DNA from: Zeugodacus cucurbitae | Taxonomy: Eukaryota; Arthropoda; Insecta; Diptera; Tephritidae | Assembly (NCBI RefSeq): GCF_028554725.1 | Contig: NC_071668.1 | Span: 23,104,501-23,168,500 of the forward strand | Length of the DNA: 64,000 nucleotides | Reading direction: 5' to 3' | Position numbers and translations under genes: made by a program | The notes under the pieces: generated by a model | Told to the model about the DNA's origin: nothing | Database searches by the model: none | Seen by the model: only the letters and a program-made list of their open reading frames with translations | Shown here: in pieces, positions 10,382 through 21,386 of the stretch | Layout: every line of letters begins with the position of its first letter | Position numbering within the stretch: the first letter of the stretch is position 1

Positions 10382-12103
10382 CTCTTGCGATGTATGTATG
10401 TGATTGGCGTTGCAACCGTTTAGCCGGTTATAGCCGAATCGACGATAGTGCGCCACCTGTCTCTCTCCTTCGCAGTTCGGCGCCAGTTGGAGATCCCAAG
10501 TGTAACCAGGTCGCTCTCCACCTGGTCCCTCCAACGGAGTGGAGGCCTTCCCCTTCCTCGGCTTCCTCCGGCGGGTACTGCATCGAACACTTTCAGGGCT
10601 GGAGTGTTTTCGTCCATTCGGACAACATGACCTAGCCAGCGTAGCCGCTGTCTTTTTATTCGCTGAACTATGTCAATGTCGTCGTATAACTCGTATAGCT
10701 CATCGTTCCATCGTCTGCGGTATTCGCCGTTGCCAATGTTCTGAGGACCATAAATCTTGCGCAAAATTTTCCTCTCGAAAACTCCTAGTGTCGTCTCATC
10801 TGATGTTGACATCGTCCAAGCTTCTGCACCGTAAAGCAGGACGGGAATGATAAGCGACTTGTAGAGCTTGATTTTGGTTCGTCGAGAGAGGACTTTACTG
10901 TTCAATTGCCTACTCAGTCCAAAGTAGCACTTGTTGGCAAGAGTTATTCTGCTCTAGATTTCGAGGCTGACATAGTTCGTGTTGTTGATGCTGGTTCCCA
11001 GGTATACGAAATTATCTACGACCTCGAAGTTATGACTGTCAACAGTGACGTGGGAGCCAAGACGCGAATGCGCCGACTGTTTGCTTGATGACAGGAGATA
11101 TTTCGTCTTGTCCTCATTCACCTCCAGACCCATTCGCTTCGCCTCCCGCCATGCGGGAAAAAGCAGAACAAACGGCGCGGTTGTTGCTTCCGATGATATC
11201 AATATCATCGGCGTACGCCAGGAGCTGTACACTCTTGTAGAAGATTGTACCTTCTCGGTTTAGCTCTGCAGCTCTTATAATTTTTTCCAGCATCAGGTTA
11301 AAGAAGTCGCACGATAGTGAGTCACCTTGTCTGAAACCTCGTTTGGTATCGAACGGCTCGGAGAGGTCCTTCCCAATCATGACGGAGCTTTTGGTGTTGC
11401 TCAACGTCAATTTACACAGCCGTATTAGTTTTGCGGGGATACCAAATTCAGACATCGCGGCGTAAAGGCAACTCCTTTTCGTGCTGTCGAAAGCAGCTTT
11501 AAAATCGACAAAAAGGTGGTGTGTGTCGATCCTCTTTTCTCGGGTCTTTTCCAAGATTTGGCGCATGGTGAATATCTGGTCAGTTGTCGATTTTCCAGGT
11601 CTAAAGCCACACTGATAAGGTCCAATCAGTTTGTTGACGGTGGGCTTTAGTCTTTCACACAATACGCTCGATAGAACCTTGTATGCGATATTTAGGAGGC
11701 TGATCCCACGGTAATTGGCGCAGATTGTGGGATCTCCCTTTTTATGGATTGGGCAGAGCACACTGAGATTCCAATCGTCAGGCATGCTTTATTCCGACCA
11801 TATTCTGCAAAGAAGCTGATGCATGCACCTTATCAGTTCTTCGCCGCCGTATTTGAATAGTTCTGCCGGTAATCTATCGGCCCCCGCTGCTTTGTTGTTC
11901 TTCAAGCGGGTAATTGCTATTCGAATTTCTTCATGGTCGGGTAATGGAACATCTGTTCCATCGTCATCGATTGGGGGATCGGGTTCGCCATCTCCTGGTG
12001 TTGTACTCTCACTGCCATTCAGCAGGTCGGAGAAGTGTTCCCTCCATAATCCCAGTATGCCCTGGACATCGGTTACCAGATTACCACCTTGGTCTCTTGC
12101 GAT
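10382..12103 (-). mobile_element. 5'-truncated RTE-like LINE, longest copy Rt2
   Basis: The element ends at its 3' side at about 10392 with a TATG repeat and reaches back to about 12093. The 10-bp sequence CTCTTGCGAT is present at both edges (10382-10391 and 12094-12103), a candidate target-site duplication. It carries most of the reverse transcriptase and C-terminal domain but lacks the endonuclease, as expected for a 5' truncation. Copies Rt1, Rt3, Rt4 and an old fragment at 42415-42540 belong to the same family. Confidence 0.85.
10420..12093 (-). pseudogene. Broken LINE reverse transcriptase ORF in Rt2
   Basis: Reading on the minus strand, a pre-RT segment with GILGLWREHFSDLLNG is followed by an in-frame stop (TAA, complement of 11789-11791). 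Then come RT blocks CPIHKKGD, NYRGISLL, FVDFKAAFD, RGFRQGDSLS and the active-site motif YADD (about 11205-11216). The frame shifts near 11150 and continues as KRMGLEVNEDKTKYL. Another stop (TAG, complement of 10954-10956) precedes the C-terminal segment with LYGAEAWTM, RWLGHVVRM and GRGRPPLRWRDQVESDL. The YADD aspartates are intact, but the stops and frameshift make the copy non-functional. RT and nicking-endonuclease functions are established for this class; the RTE-like assignment is inferred. Confidence 0.85.
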
Positions 12104-13491
12104 ACCTAGGGTAATAACTCTGGGATAAATTACTTAAATTTATTTCTTTATGTCAATATGTCATTGGTATATAAATTTTACTTAAAATTTGAAATCAGCG
12201 CCATCTAGCGGGCTTGAGCTCCACAGGAAAACTTATACAGAAAGCTTTGCGTAAAATCTAAAAAATTGAGTATAATGTCATTATACTAAATAGACTAAGA
12301 AACGACTCTCAAGCTTTGGTTGCTCTAACTATACTCTAATTTCACGGATTTAATTAAGTTCTCCTTGAAGTTAATTAAATACTGTTAGTTCCATAAGTTC
12401 ATATAAAGGTATATGTCCATTGTTATGTGCACAAACTCGCTGGTTGAACTTTGCACTTTTCCACTGACTATTGCTGGAAAACGAGGTCAATACGTAATAG
12501 CGCTTACCTCAGTTATCAGCTGTCGCCGACATAAAGCACCTACGCATACGCATATGTGGCAGTAGGAAATTGATTTTACGTACATCAGATGACGATTGAG
12601 ACAGATGCTGCAGATGAAGGTTATCAATAAACTCTTACTTTTATGGAGAAAGTATTTTTTATTAAAATGCAGAAATTAATTCAGCAAGCAGGTGATAGAA
12701 AACGGATCTTGATGAAGATTATTAATATGTGACGGGTTTTAATAAGTTTGTATGTAAGTAGTTATATCCATATATGGGTGTTAAACTTAAACTAGTTTAA
12801 TTATGAAAACATTAAGAGGTAGAACTGAGTAAAATATTAGTGTAGTTTTTTATTTAATGCTTGATAATGGAGAGACTTGTAAAGCTCGTATTTTCTATGG
12901 GAGTAAGAAACTTAATATCAATAGTCCTATATAATCCATAGGCACAGGCGAAACACAAAGCTCTTTGTATTATTTATTTCTCGTAATGTGTTTCTGCAAT
13001 ATGGCGTATTTCACTGAGTGCAAGCATTATTCAAATACCTTTTAAGACGCAATAAACTACTGAAGAGAGTAGAACAGCTAACAGCAGACCAAACGGTCGA
13101 CAGGGCGTATGAGTAATGCGTAATGGTAAGTGGTGGGAGCTCAATTTGGTAAGCAAAATTCAAAGTACGCATATTTGAACGAAATTATGCATTGGTACAA
13201 GCAACAGCTGCATATAAAGGAAGAAAAGCATAGAAAATTTTACATTTTTACAATTTTACAATACTCATAATACAATGTCAGAACTACCTAAAATGCTATA
13301 GCTCTCTAAAGGGTGCTGTGGAAAATAAAAAATTCTGTTCTTAATATGTGGCAGCTCAGTTCAAAAAATTTGTAAAATTATTCTAATTGCTTGATATTGG
13401 CACTCGAGCTCTCAATAATGAATATGAAGCTTTTCGTATTTTCAATTAATTTTATACAGTTTGTAACTTTCAGTTGTACTATTTAATATTT
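12104..13491. other. Unassigned AT-rich DNA
   Basis: No gene, tandem repeat or transposon recognised. Confidence 0.5.
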
Positions 13492-14709
13492 ATACTCTCG
13501 CAACAAATGTTGCTAAAGAGAGTATTATAGTTTTGTTCACATAACGGTTGTTTGTAACACCCAAAACTAAACGAGTTAGATATAGGGTTATATATATCAA
13601 AGTGATCAGGGTGAAGAGTGGAGTTCAAATCCGAAAGTCTGTCTGTCCGTCCGACCGTCCGTCCGTCCGTCTGTGCAAGCTGTAACTTGAGTAAAAATTA
13701 AGATATCTTGATGCAACTTGGCACACTTATTTCTTGGCACATCATAGGAAGGTTGCTTTCGAAAATGAGCAAAATCGGACCTCTGCCACGCCCACAAAAT
13801 CGCGAAAACCGAAAACACATCAAGTGCCATAACTAAGCCATAAATAAAGCTATGGGAATAAAATTTGGTATGAAGGATCGCACTATGAAGGGGCATATTT
13901 TGATGTAATTTTTGTGGGGAAGTGGGCGTGGCCCCGCCCCCTACTAAGTTTTTTGTACATATCTCGCAAACCAATAGAGCTATATAAACCAAACTTTCTG
14001 CAGTCGTTTTTTTAGCCACTTCCTAATACAGTCCAAAAATGAAAGAAATCGGATCATAACCACGCCCACCTCCCATACAAAGGTTAGGTTGAAAATTACT
14101 AAAAGTGGGTTAACTCACTAACGAAAAACGTCAGAAACACTAAATTTCACATAAGAAATGGCAGATGAAAGCTGCACTCAGATTTTTTTACAAACTGGAA
14201 AATGGGCGTGGCGTCGCCTACTTATGGGTCAAAAACCACATCTCAGGAACTACTCGACCGATTTCAATGAAACTTGGTTTGTAATAGTTTCCTTACATCC
14301 CAATGATATGTTGTGAAAATAGGCCAAATCGCTTCACAACCACGCCTACTTCCTATATACCAGAACTTTGAAGACAATCTGAATCGTTTACTTTACAATA
14401 TATAAAGTAAGCACTAGTGAAGATATCGGTGCATAACTTTGCACAAATACTATGTTTATAGTGTGGCAGCCACATTCTAAAAATCGCCGAAATCGGACCA
14501 TAGATTTTGAAGGTCCCATATATCGAATACGAGGACCTCGGTGCTTCTAACCTAATATTACGGTTTCCAACTTTCAATGGACTTTATACAATATATATGA
14601 CGAATATGTGGGTCAAATTGTGTATTATATAATATAAATAAAGTTAAATAAATAAATTGCGAGAGTATAAAATGTTCGGTTACACCCGAACTTAGTCCTT
14701 CCTTACTTG
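13492..14709 (+). mobile_element. Helentron/DINE-like element H1 (1.2 kb, subfamily A)
   Basis: Near-complete copy. The head begins ATACTCTCGCAACA with the internal inverted partner GTTGC...GAGAGTAT, then has a CTGTCCGTCCG microsatellite core and several GCCACGCCCAC motifs. The tail carries TTGCGAGAGT (inverse of the head motif), then the hairpin GTTCGG-TTACAC-CCGAAC, and ends CCTTACTTG. These structural features (subterminal inverted repeats, 3' hairpin, microsatellite core, no long ORF) match those described for Helentron-associated interspersed elements such as Drosophila DINE-1/INE-1. The assignment is by structure only. It ends 137 bp upstream of dpr exon 1 of this window. Confidence 0.8.
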
Positions 14710-14846
14710 TTTTATATTATAGATAACATATAATTCATTTAATTCTCTAAATATAACTTTAATAACTCTCTAAAAATATTTCTAAAATTAATTGTTTTTT
14801 CCCAAATATAATATCTAATACAAATTCCACCACTTTGCTCTTTCAG

Positions 14847-15196
14847 CTACCCTCGTGCAACAACCTGCTATAGTTTTAGCCACCGCCGGCACTGAAAGTT
14901 ACCTGTCTCACCCTGCCCCTGCCAATGTACCCAGTTATTCTGCACTACACCGCAGCAATCAGCAATACATACAACAACACTTGCAGCGTAGTCATCAACA
15001 GCAGCAATCAAGCAATATCAATATGCTGAATTTTGGCGCTCCATTCGTGGCGCCAGCAGCGTCGGGTGAGCAACAGCTGGAGCAGACCACTTACCCACCG
15101 CCAACATTTGATTTTGGCATGCCACGAAATATAACAGCGCGTTCGGGTCAAACGGCGGCGATAAATTGTCGGGTCGAACATTTGGGTGATAAATCG
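14847..15196 (+). CDS. dpr: dpr-family gene, coding exon 1 of those visible (linker and start of Ig1)
   Basis: The internal exon follows a pyrimidine-rich acceptor ending TTTCAG (14841-14846) and enters in phase 1; it ends at a codon boundary before the donor GTGAGT (15197). The first half is low-complexity: alanine/proline/serine-rich, then glutamine-rich (QQYIQQHLQRSHQQQQ). It then runs into the first Ig domain with FDFGMPRNITARSGQTAAIN, the first Ig cysteine (NCRVEHLGDKS) and a possible N-glycosylation site at NIT. FDFGMPRN and HLGDKS are hallmarks of the Dpr family of two-Ig cell-surface proteins, which bind DIP partners during synapse and circuit wiring (family knowledge). Open frame continues upstream only to the splice site; the initiator and signal peptide are in exons not recognised here. 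Confidence 0.92.
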
Positions 15197-17828
15197 GTGA
15201 GTTTGATGAACGGAAGGTTGTTGGAATGTACATATGTATTGAAAATTTATATATTCCCCGTGTATATAACATGATTGTAAGCACCTACTGCATATTATTT
15301 ACTTACTTTGCTTCATTTGAGTATTTACTTTTACTCATTCCTACGATTCACTTTCCTCTTTAAGCTGCACAATAATTGCTTTGCTTCACACATTAAATTC
15401 ATTTCCATGCTTTATTGAAATTTCATATTTGTATTTGCTTATTTGGTTATTTGTAAGCTACTTTCCTTTTTGCAGCGCTTTTGACTATGAATTTCTCTTG
15501 AAATATTTTATTTACTTTGAAAATATCTTGAGGCGCCGAAATTCGATTTGATTTTAAACGTTTTGAACTAGGTAGCAAGTTTAGTTTAAAAAATGTATTA
15601 TTTTATTTATGTGTGTCTCTGTTATTTTGTTGTTACTGTGAATTTCTTTGAAATTCAACTTTATTACTTTCAACAAATTTGAATTACTTTTATTGGAATC
15701 AATTTGTGTTAATGTAAGGTTTTGGGAGAATAGCTTCAATAGAGTAAAAATTTCGGAACTTAGTTATCGAAGCTGCGTCTAATATGAAGATAAAACTGTA
15801 AATTTCTTTCCAATATTTTTTCAGTCAACAATAGTAATGATATCTAGTCAAATGCAGAATTTAAAACAAGTGACAACCCATGAAAAAATAATGGAATACT
15901 TCTTAAAGTTGATTAACTTGAAATATATATTCTTAATTCATTTATTTTTTAAGTTTTCCATTGAAATAAATTCAACATTTTTAATCGCAAACTTTTTTAT
16001 ACATATACATGTCATAGTGTTTCCACATTTTACTTTACTGCATTTCATAAAAGTCCCAAAAAACAGGTTGACAAAAAGGATGTGATGAAGTTCCATTGCG
16101 TTACACATTTTCGTAAACCATATTCAAAAAAGTGAGATTGTTCGGCGTCGGATTCGTTGACAGTACGATCTAAGCTCGTCAGGGAGTGTCTAACATTCTT
16201 ATCAGTAGCTTCGAACTACTTAGGAATCCGATTGCAACGCGGAGATGCTTGCAAGAGAGGGAACCCTAGCAACATTGACGTCGGATTCAAAGCGTATCGG
16301 TAGTCCGAAATCCATTTGCGCTCGAGCGCAGGACACTTTGACTTCGAGTGAGTTTGCCAAACGCTGGACAACAAGCCTCACCTGTAGCAAGTTGCCGAGG
16401 TCTCGCGGCGGACCGAAAATGGCCTTCCGGCTGCTGTCATTTAGGAAGGCTCATCTTGCAACAACCACTGGTGTGCTCACTGTCCAATAGGCACACATGC
16501 GATGAGATTAGGGAGACGATAATTGCCAAAGCTGCTTGGAGGAATGCGAAGAGGAATCATCCAAGCACTTCCTCCTTCAATGATCAGCATTCACCAGACT
16601 ATGGTTCAAACACCTCGGTGTGCACCAACCAGTGAAGTGACTGGAATCGATATTAGTCGACTTAAAAACTGTGTATTATAGTCCAACCGCTTTGTCGAAT
16701 CAAGTGGGTCTTTGCGATCCGTCAGAAGTATTTGGGACAGTCGAAGCTGTTTGAGTCAGACTCTCTGCAGTGGCGGAGATCTACCGCTTAACCTGACCTA
16801 ACCTAACTTGACTTGGCATGAATGGATCTACTTTTAATCTTAAGACAATTTATGTTGTTGTCATCAAGTTCGTTTTAATATAGACCAAATTGTCTCCAAT
16901 ATAGTATTTGTAGTCAGGTTCTTCAAGACCTCCCTGTAACAAATTATACTTCCTAATGACTTCTACTTTTTCTACTGGGTCAACTTACAGAATTTCCTTT
17001 TATTTGTGCCTATATATAAACAGATTTACTAATACTTTTACTGTTATTTCCTCTTTGACCCATAAACATGAAGAATAAGAAAAGTGATTGACTTTTTGTT
17101 TTCCCAGCAAATACCAACAATCGCAAAACTTACACGCCAACAACAGCAACAACCGTTACAGTTAGTTTGTCGATTTTTGCATTTCACTTTATGCACTTTA
17201 CGCCAATCGGCAACTTGCCTCGAATTCCCAACGGCAACGAGTGCAGTTTTTTTCTCTCACTACTGTCTTCACTTTACTATTCCTTTGGCTTTTGCCATGG
17301 CAATTTGCTTCATCAAATGAAATTCCCGGAAGCAATATTGGTTTTTACTCTATCTGCGCTACTCAACTCGTTTCAGTTTCTTGCATGGATTTATTTGGTG
17401 TTTTTGCTTTTGTTTTGTGATCTTTTAGAAATTTATCTGTTAGGTTGTTGTTTGCGCACTTTCATCTGTTTTGAATTATGTTACTGAAGGAAAAGTTTGA
17501 TAAAATTCCGATGCCGAGTCGTAATCATTTGCTTAATACATAATCTTATATATAACTATTAATAAATAATTAAGTATGTATTTGCCATCATAAGTATGTA
17601 CTTTCTATTCATCTATGTAGATAAATATTTGTATACTTTCTAATTAAAGAGCCTTTGAATTTAATAATTTATTTGACTAGTTTTCTTGTATTCACTTCAT
17701 TTGTTTGTTCGCCTACTTTATCTTAAACTATGAATTTGAAAATTAATTTAATTACTGAACTAAAAAAGAAGTTTTTAATTATAATATTAATATAAATCAC
17801 AAAAATATTTTCTTTTTATTTTATGTAG
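15197..17828 (+). other. dpr intron (2,632 bp)
   Basis: GT-AG intron of phase 0. It contains a decayed LINE fragment at 16140-16805. The remainder is AT-rich sequence without recognised features. Confidence 0.88.
16140..16805 (+). mobile_element. Degenerate non-LTR retrotransposon 3' end (RNase H/C-terminal)
   Basis: Translation across several frameshifts gives CPIGTHAMRLG, then LEECEEESSKHFLLQ in another frame. These resemble the GTHA-R-G and C-DEEEEE-EHFLC blocks that follow the RNase H domain in I/LOA/jockey-like insect retrotransposons. It ends with a CTGACCTAACCTAACTT tail typical of such elements. Heavily decayed and non-coding. Confidence 0.7.
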
Positions 17829-17906
17829 GTTTCATGGATCCGAAAACGTGATTTGCATATCCTAACCGCAGGCATTTTGACTTATACGTCCGATGAGCGA
17901 TTTCAG
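17829..17906 (+). CDS. dpr: dpr-family gene, exon 2 (core of Ig1)
   Basis: A 78-bp, 26-codon exon, phase 0 at both ends, between an acceptor ending TTTATGTAG and a non-canonical GC donor. It encodes VSWIRKRDLHILTAG then ILTYTSDERFQ, the signature Dpr Ig1 segment with the buried tryptophan of the Ig fold (VSW) and the invariant RKRDLHILT strand. It joins without frame change to exon 1 (GDKS|VSW) and exon 3 (RFQ|VVR). Confidence 0.93.
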
Positions 17907-18124
17907 GCAAGTAGATTAATTCAAATACATACACATACAACACTGATCAAATGCAAAAATTTGATGAAAATCAAGAGTCTAAAGAAAATCTCTCCATTAC
18001 TAACAATACACTTTAATTCCTCATCGAAACACATACAAGACTGCGGTTCGATAAGCAAAGGGCTTTTGAACAGGGACGCTAAAAAATAGACCGAGATAGA
18101 CGGGTATATCGAACTATGACAAAT

Positions 18125-18420
18125 CGACTGTAGGTGAATCTGGGATCATAAAACTGTCGCCACAGTGGACTTCACAAGACGAATCCGGCCTGAAAAAGGC
18201 TAGGACAGCCCTATCGACTGGAAAGATGATGGGCACTGTTTTGTGCGATTCACAAGATGTGATATTGATACTTAGATAAGAGTGGTACGAAAATAGTGTG
18301 GTCGGCTCCACCTTGATAGTCGCCAAGACCAAATGGATCGAATTATGTTCCGAACATATCATGTCTAATCCATTATTCTTTTTAGTTCCAAACTTGAAGA
18401 AGTCACTTTTCGAATAAAAA
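18125..18420 (+). pseudogene. Mariner transposase remnant, internally deleted
   Basis: One frame reads WTSQDESGLKKARTALSTGK, then GTVLCDSQDVILI; after a gap the segment FLVPNLKKSLFE follows. These match the order of the mariner blocks GE-APKKAKT-LSAGK, VFWDSQGIILID and FLFPNLKKWL. The region with the second catalytic aspartate is missing. This lineage differs from that of the two neighbouring TTAGGTTGTC mariners. Confidence 0.7.
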
Positions 18421-18481
18421 TGAAGATTGTACTCCAGTACAATCCCCCCTAAAAAAGGACCATCACTTTTTTAAGTACATA

Positions 18482-19256
18482 TTAGGTTGTTAAATATGTC
18501 CGCCTTTTTGACTTTTGAATTTCTGGCAATACTATACATCTTTGAAAGGTCTTGACATGATGTTCACTAACTCCGAAATTCGCACTGTTTTAAAGTTTTC
18601 CTTCGTAAAAGGCAAATACGCTAGAGAAACCCTCCTTCTGGGATGGTACTCTAGCACTTCGAACTGCGGAGGAATGGCTTCGACGATGAAATGGATCACA
18701 TACGTCAATATCAAGCGAAAAATGTCGTGGTCGAAGTCCGGTGAATCGTTCCAAACGATTGGAAAGGAATCATCTACTATGAGCTGCTCACATATGGACA
18801 GACGCTTAAATCTCCCATCTACTGCGAACAACTGGACCGCTTGAAGCAGGCGATCGACCAGAAGCGTCCAGAATTGGCCAACAGGAAGGGTGTAGTGTTC
18901 CATTAGGACAACGCGAGACCACACACTTCGTTGATGACTCGTCAGAAGCTACGGGATAGCTCGGATGAGAGGTCTTATCGCATCCACCATATAGCCCAGA
19001 CATAGCGCCAAGTGATTACCACCTGTTCCTATCTATGGCGAGCGCCTTTGGTGGTATATAGTTGAACTCAAAAGAGGCTTGTGAAAAGTGGTTATCCTAT
19101 CTCTTCGCAAATAAAGAGGGCGGCTTCTACGAGGGGGGTATTATGAAGTTGCCGTCTAGATGGAAACAGATTATTATAAATCCGATCACTGTAACAATTT
19201 CTATAAAGCATTGAATAAAGAGCAAAAAAGCGGAAGGTAGATATTTGACAACCTAA
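18482..19256 (+). mobile_element. Internally deleted mariner (about 775 bp) with TIRs and TA duplication
   Basis: The left TIR TTAGGTTGTTAAATATGT and the right TIR GATATTTGACAACCTAA are inverted, with TA on both sides (18480-18481 and 19257-19258). Coding scraps run in order: FTNSEIRTVLKFSFVKGKYA, then MKWITYVNIKRKMSWSKSGE, then QAIDQKRPELANR, the block HQDNAR-HTSLMTRQKLR (here with a stop before HQDNAR), HPPYSPD and FFANKEGGFYE. Most of the region between the helix-turn-helix and the first catalytic motif is gone. A full element of this type is about 1.3 kb, so this is a non-autonomous deletion derivative sharing ends with the copy at 51869-53883. Confidence 0.85.
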
Positions 19257-20420
19257 TATATTGAGATAAAAAGGGATAGATCGTTATTTTTGCAAAATTT
19301 TTTATTTGAGTTGCCAATTTTGTAACACAAAAAACTTGTTGAGATAAATATAGGATTATTTACATGGTGTAATTGGTAAGAAAGCGATTAATTGATCCTT
19401 GTATGTCTGTCTATCTATCTCTCTTCTGTCCGTATCAATCCGAACTTTAGTATAGAGATAGATATAAATAATGAATATTTTGCCCCAACTTATACTCTCC
19501 TTACCTGCAGTATTCTTTCAGCTTTTAGGATTAATTCATAACCATAAGTTATTTATTAAATGAAAAAGTGGTTTTTGAATGTAAAAGCATTTAAATACAT
19601 TTTTTTGACACAATATGTGTACTAATTATTTATTCATATGTTTGTTTGTTCGAAATAAAATAATTATTTATTTCAATAATCCTGCACAAAACGCTGATTC
19701 GCTTAGCAGCTGAGTGCAATCGATTAGCTTAATAGCATATGGATTAATTAAGTAATTAAAATTAAATGAATTTCATTATACGCGCGAACAAATCAACTCT
19801 TTGGGGGAAAACTAATGTATTTACTTTAAAAACTTTCAACGCACAATCGTGGCATTGCGAAAATTGCAAATGCCTGCTAATTGCATTTGGAGAATTGTGC
19901 GAAAATTGTTGAGTTTGGTTTACTTACACTTAGCAAACAAGCAATGAATATAAATCTAAGGATTTTAGCAAATATTCAAACTGAGTTCATTTTACTTATA
20001 TGTATGTGAAAACGTGCTTAGTTAAGAAACCAAAAAATAAGCGAGAAAAGCTCCGCAAACAGTTGCACTTAATACATACCTTGCATACCTAAAACAAAAC
20101 ACGAAAACCAGCAAACTTTTCAACGAAGTTAATTTTTGATTCCAGCTAACGTGGACGCTGATCACGCCCTCTGGCTCCAATTAACATATTGGCAACTAAT
20201 TTCCACTCGCTGTCCGTGTCACTGTCAAACTTCTGATTGGGTGGCGTTTACCAAACGCACGTCCGAAATTCGCGCAGCACTTGTTGTTTAGTTTGCGTGA
20301 TAATAAGTCCACAGGATAGTATAGTCTAGTAAAACACACACCCACATCCACACACATGTATATTAGCTTTCCGCAAATGTGCGCTCGATTGCCTTAACTT
20401 TCCTGCTTTTGTATTCACAG

Positions 20421-20553
20421 GTAGTGCGCACCGCTGATTTCAAGGATTGGACGCTGCAGGTGAAGTACGCGCAGCCACGTGACAGCGGCATCTATGAATG
20501 TCAAGTGAATACGGAACCGAAGATCTCCATGGCTTTCCGCCTGAATGTCATAG
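20421..20553 (+). CDS. dpr: dpr-family gene, exon 3 (end of Ig1)
   Basis: A 133-bp exon entering in phase 0 and leaving after one base of a codon (phase 1) at donor GTGAGTA. It encodes VVRTADFKDWTLQVKYAQPR, then DSGIYECQVNTEPKISMAFR. DSGIYEC is the canonical Y-x-C motif with the second Ig1 cysteine, pairing with the one in exon 1. The tail LNVI leads into the inter-domain linker completed by exon 4 (G|TG = V). Confidence 0.95.
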
Positions 20554-20972
20554 GTGAGTAAGCAATGAGTGTATAAATAAACAAGAGAAACAAAGAACTT
20601 ATATGGCATAACTTAAGTTACTTGGCTCTTGTAGTTGAAGAGCATTAATTGATTACTTAATTTCTTGATTTTAGATAGCTTTTGTAGTTAGCAATAATAA
20701 TTGTCAGTCCAAGGAAGTACTCATTAATTATAAATTAACTCGAATTATAATTAATTAATACTACCTTGTAACTGGATAGGTGGCGCTGAAAGCGATATAG
20801 GCATATGTAAATTTAGAAATCTTAACCTTGGTAAACGGATTGTTAAATATGAAAATTGGGTATCAACGGGTATCTTTTTTACATGTGTGGTATCCAATTT
20901 TTTTTTGTAGTTAGTCTTTTTGACAGCGTTGATTTATACTCAGTGTGGTTTGCCTTTTAATAATGAACAGAA

Positions 20973-21378
20973 TTATAGCGTTTTTAGACAGAAGCTAATT
21001 GATCAATTAACTGGTTCTGCTCGATTAAAACGCCTATTAAGATTGATTTACCAAACAAAATAAAATCTACAATCTAACTATTTTCAATTGCATTTTAATC
21101 GACTTGAAAATCAAATGCAACTCTGTGACAAAGTCGTAGGAAATACATTCTTTGTCTGCGATTGGCTGAATTTTTTGATAACTACTTTTGAACTACGGTA
21201 GATGTCGCTGCCCAAAATAATAATGAACTGATGAAACTTACCAACTTCTTATGAAGAGAAAAACAAAAATATATAGCAGCTTATCGGTTATCGAGTAGCC
21301 GGCAGTATAACAGGCAAAAAAGTGAATGAAATAAAAATTTTAATTTATCAATTAATTTCGCTAAAAACTATGCTATTA
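20973..21378. mobile_element. MITE family A, copy 2 (about 405 bp)
   Basis: Left end TATAGCGTTTTTAGACAG followed by AGCTAATTGATCAATTAA; right end TTATCAATTAATTTCGC followed by TAAAAACTATGCTATTA. These inverted ends and the interior blocks match 9771-10150 in order. It abuts Helentron-like copy H2 on its right. Confidence 0.75.
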
Positions 21379-21386
21379 GTGTATAA

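Larger units (their letters stand above)
17907..20420 (+). other. dpr intron with GC-AG boundaries (2,514 bp)
   Basis: The donor reads CAG|GCAAGTAG and the acceptor ATTCACAG|GTAG. No GT donor close by keeps the frame, and CAG|GCAAGT is the strong form expected of GC-AG introns. The intron contains a mariner remnant (18125-18420) and a deleted mariner (18482-19256). The 19259-20420 remainder is AT-rich; nothing else was recognised. Confidence 0.85.

Noticed and set aside
10375..10850. Plus-strand open frames over the LINE copies (also at 1309-1685, 26341-26777, 59484-59982)
   Set aside because: Antisense shadows of the minus-strand LINE reading frame; similarity among them is due to the shared DNA.
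14855..15274. Treating the first dpr exon as an independent 139-codon gene starting at 14855
   Set aside because: There is a GTG, not an ATG, at 14855. The open frame runs into a good splice acceptor upstream, and the part past 15196 is intronic. It is an internal exon.
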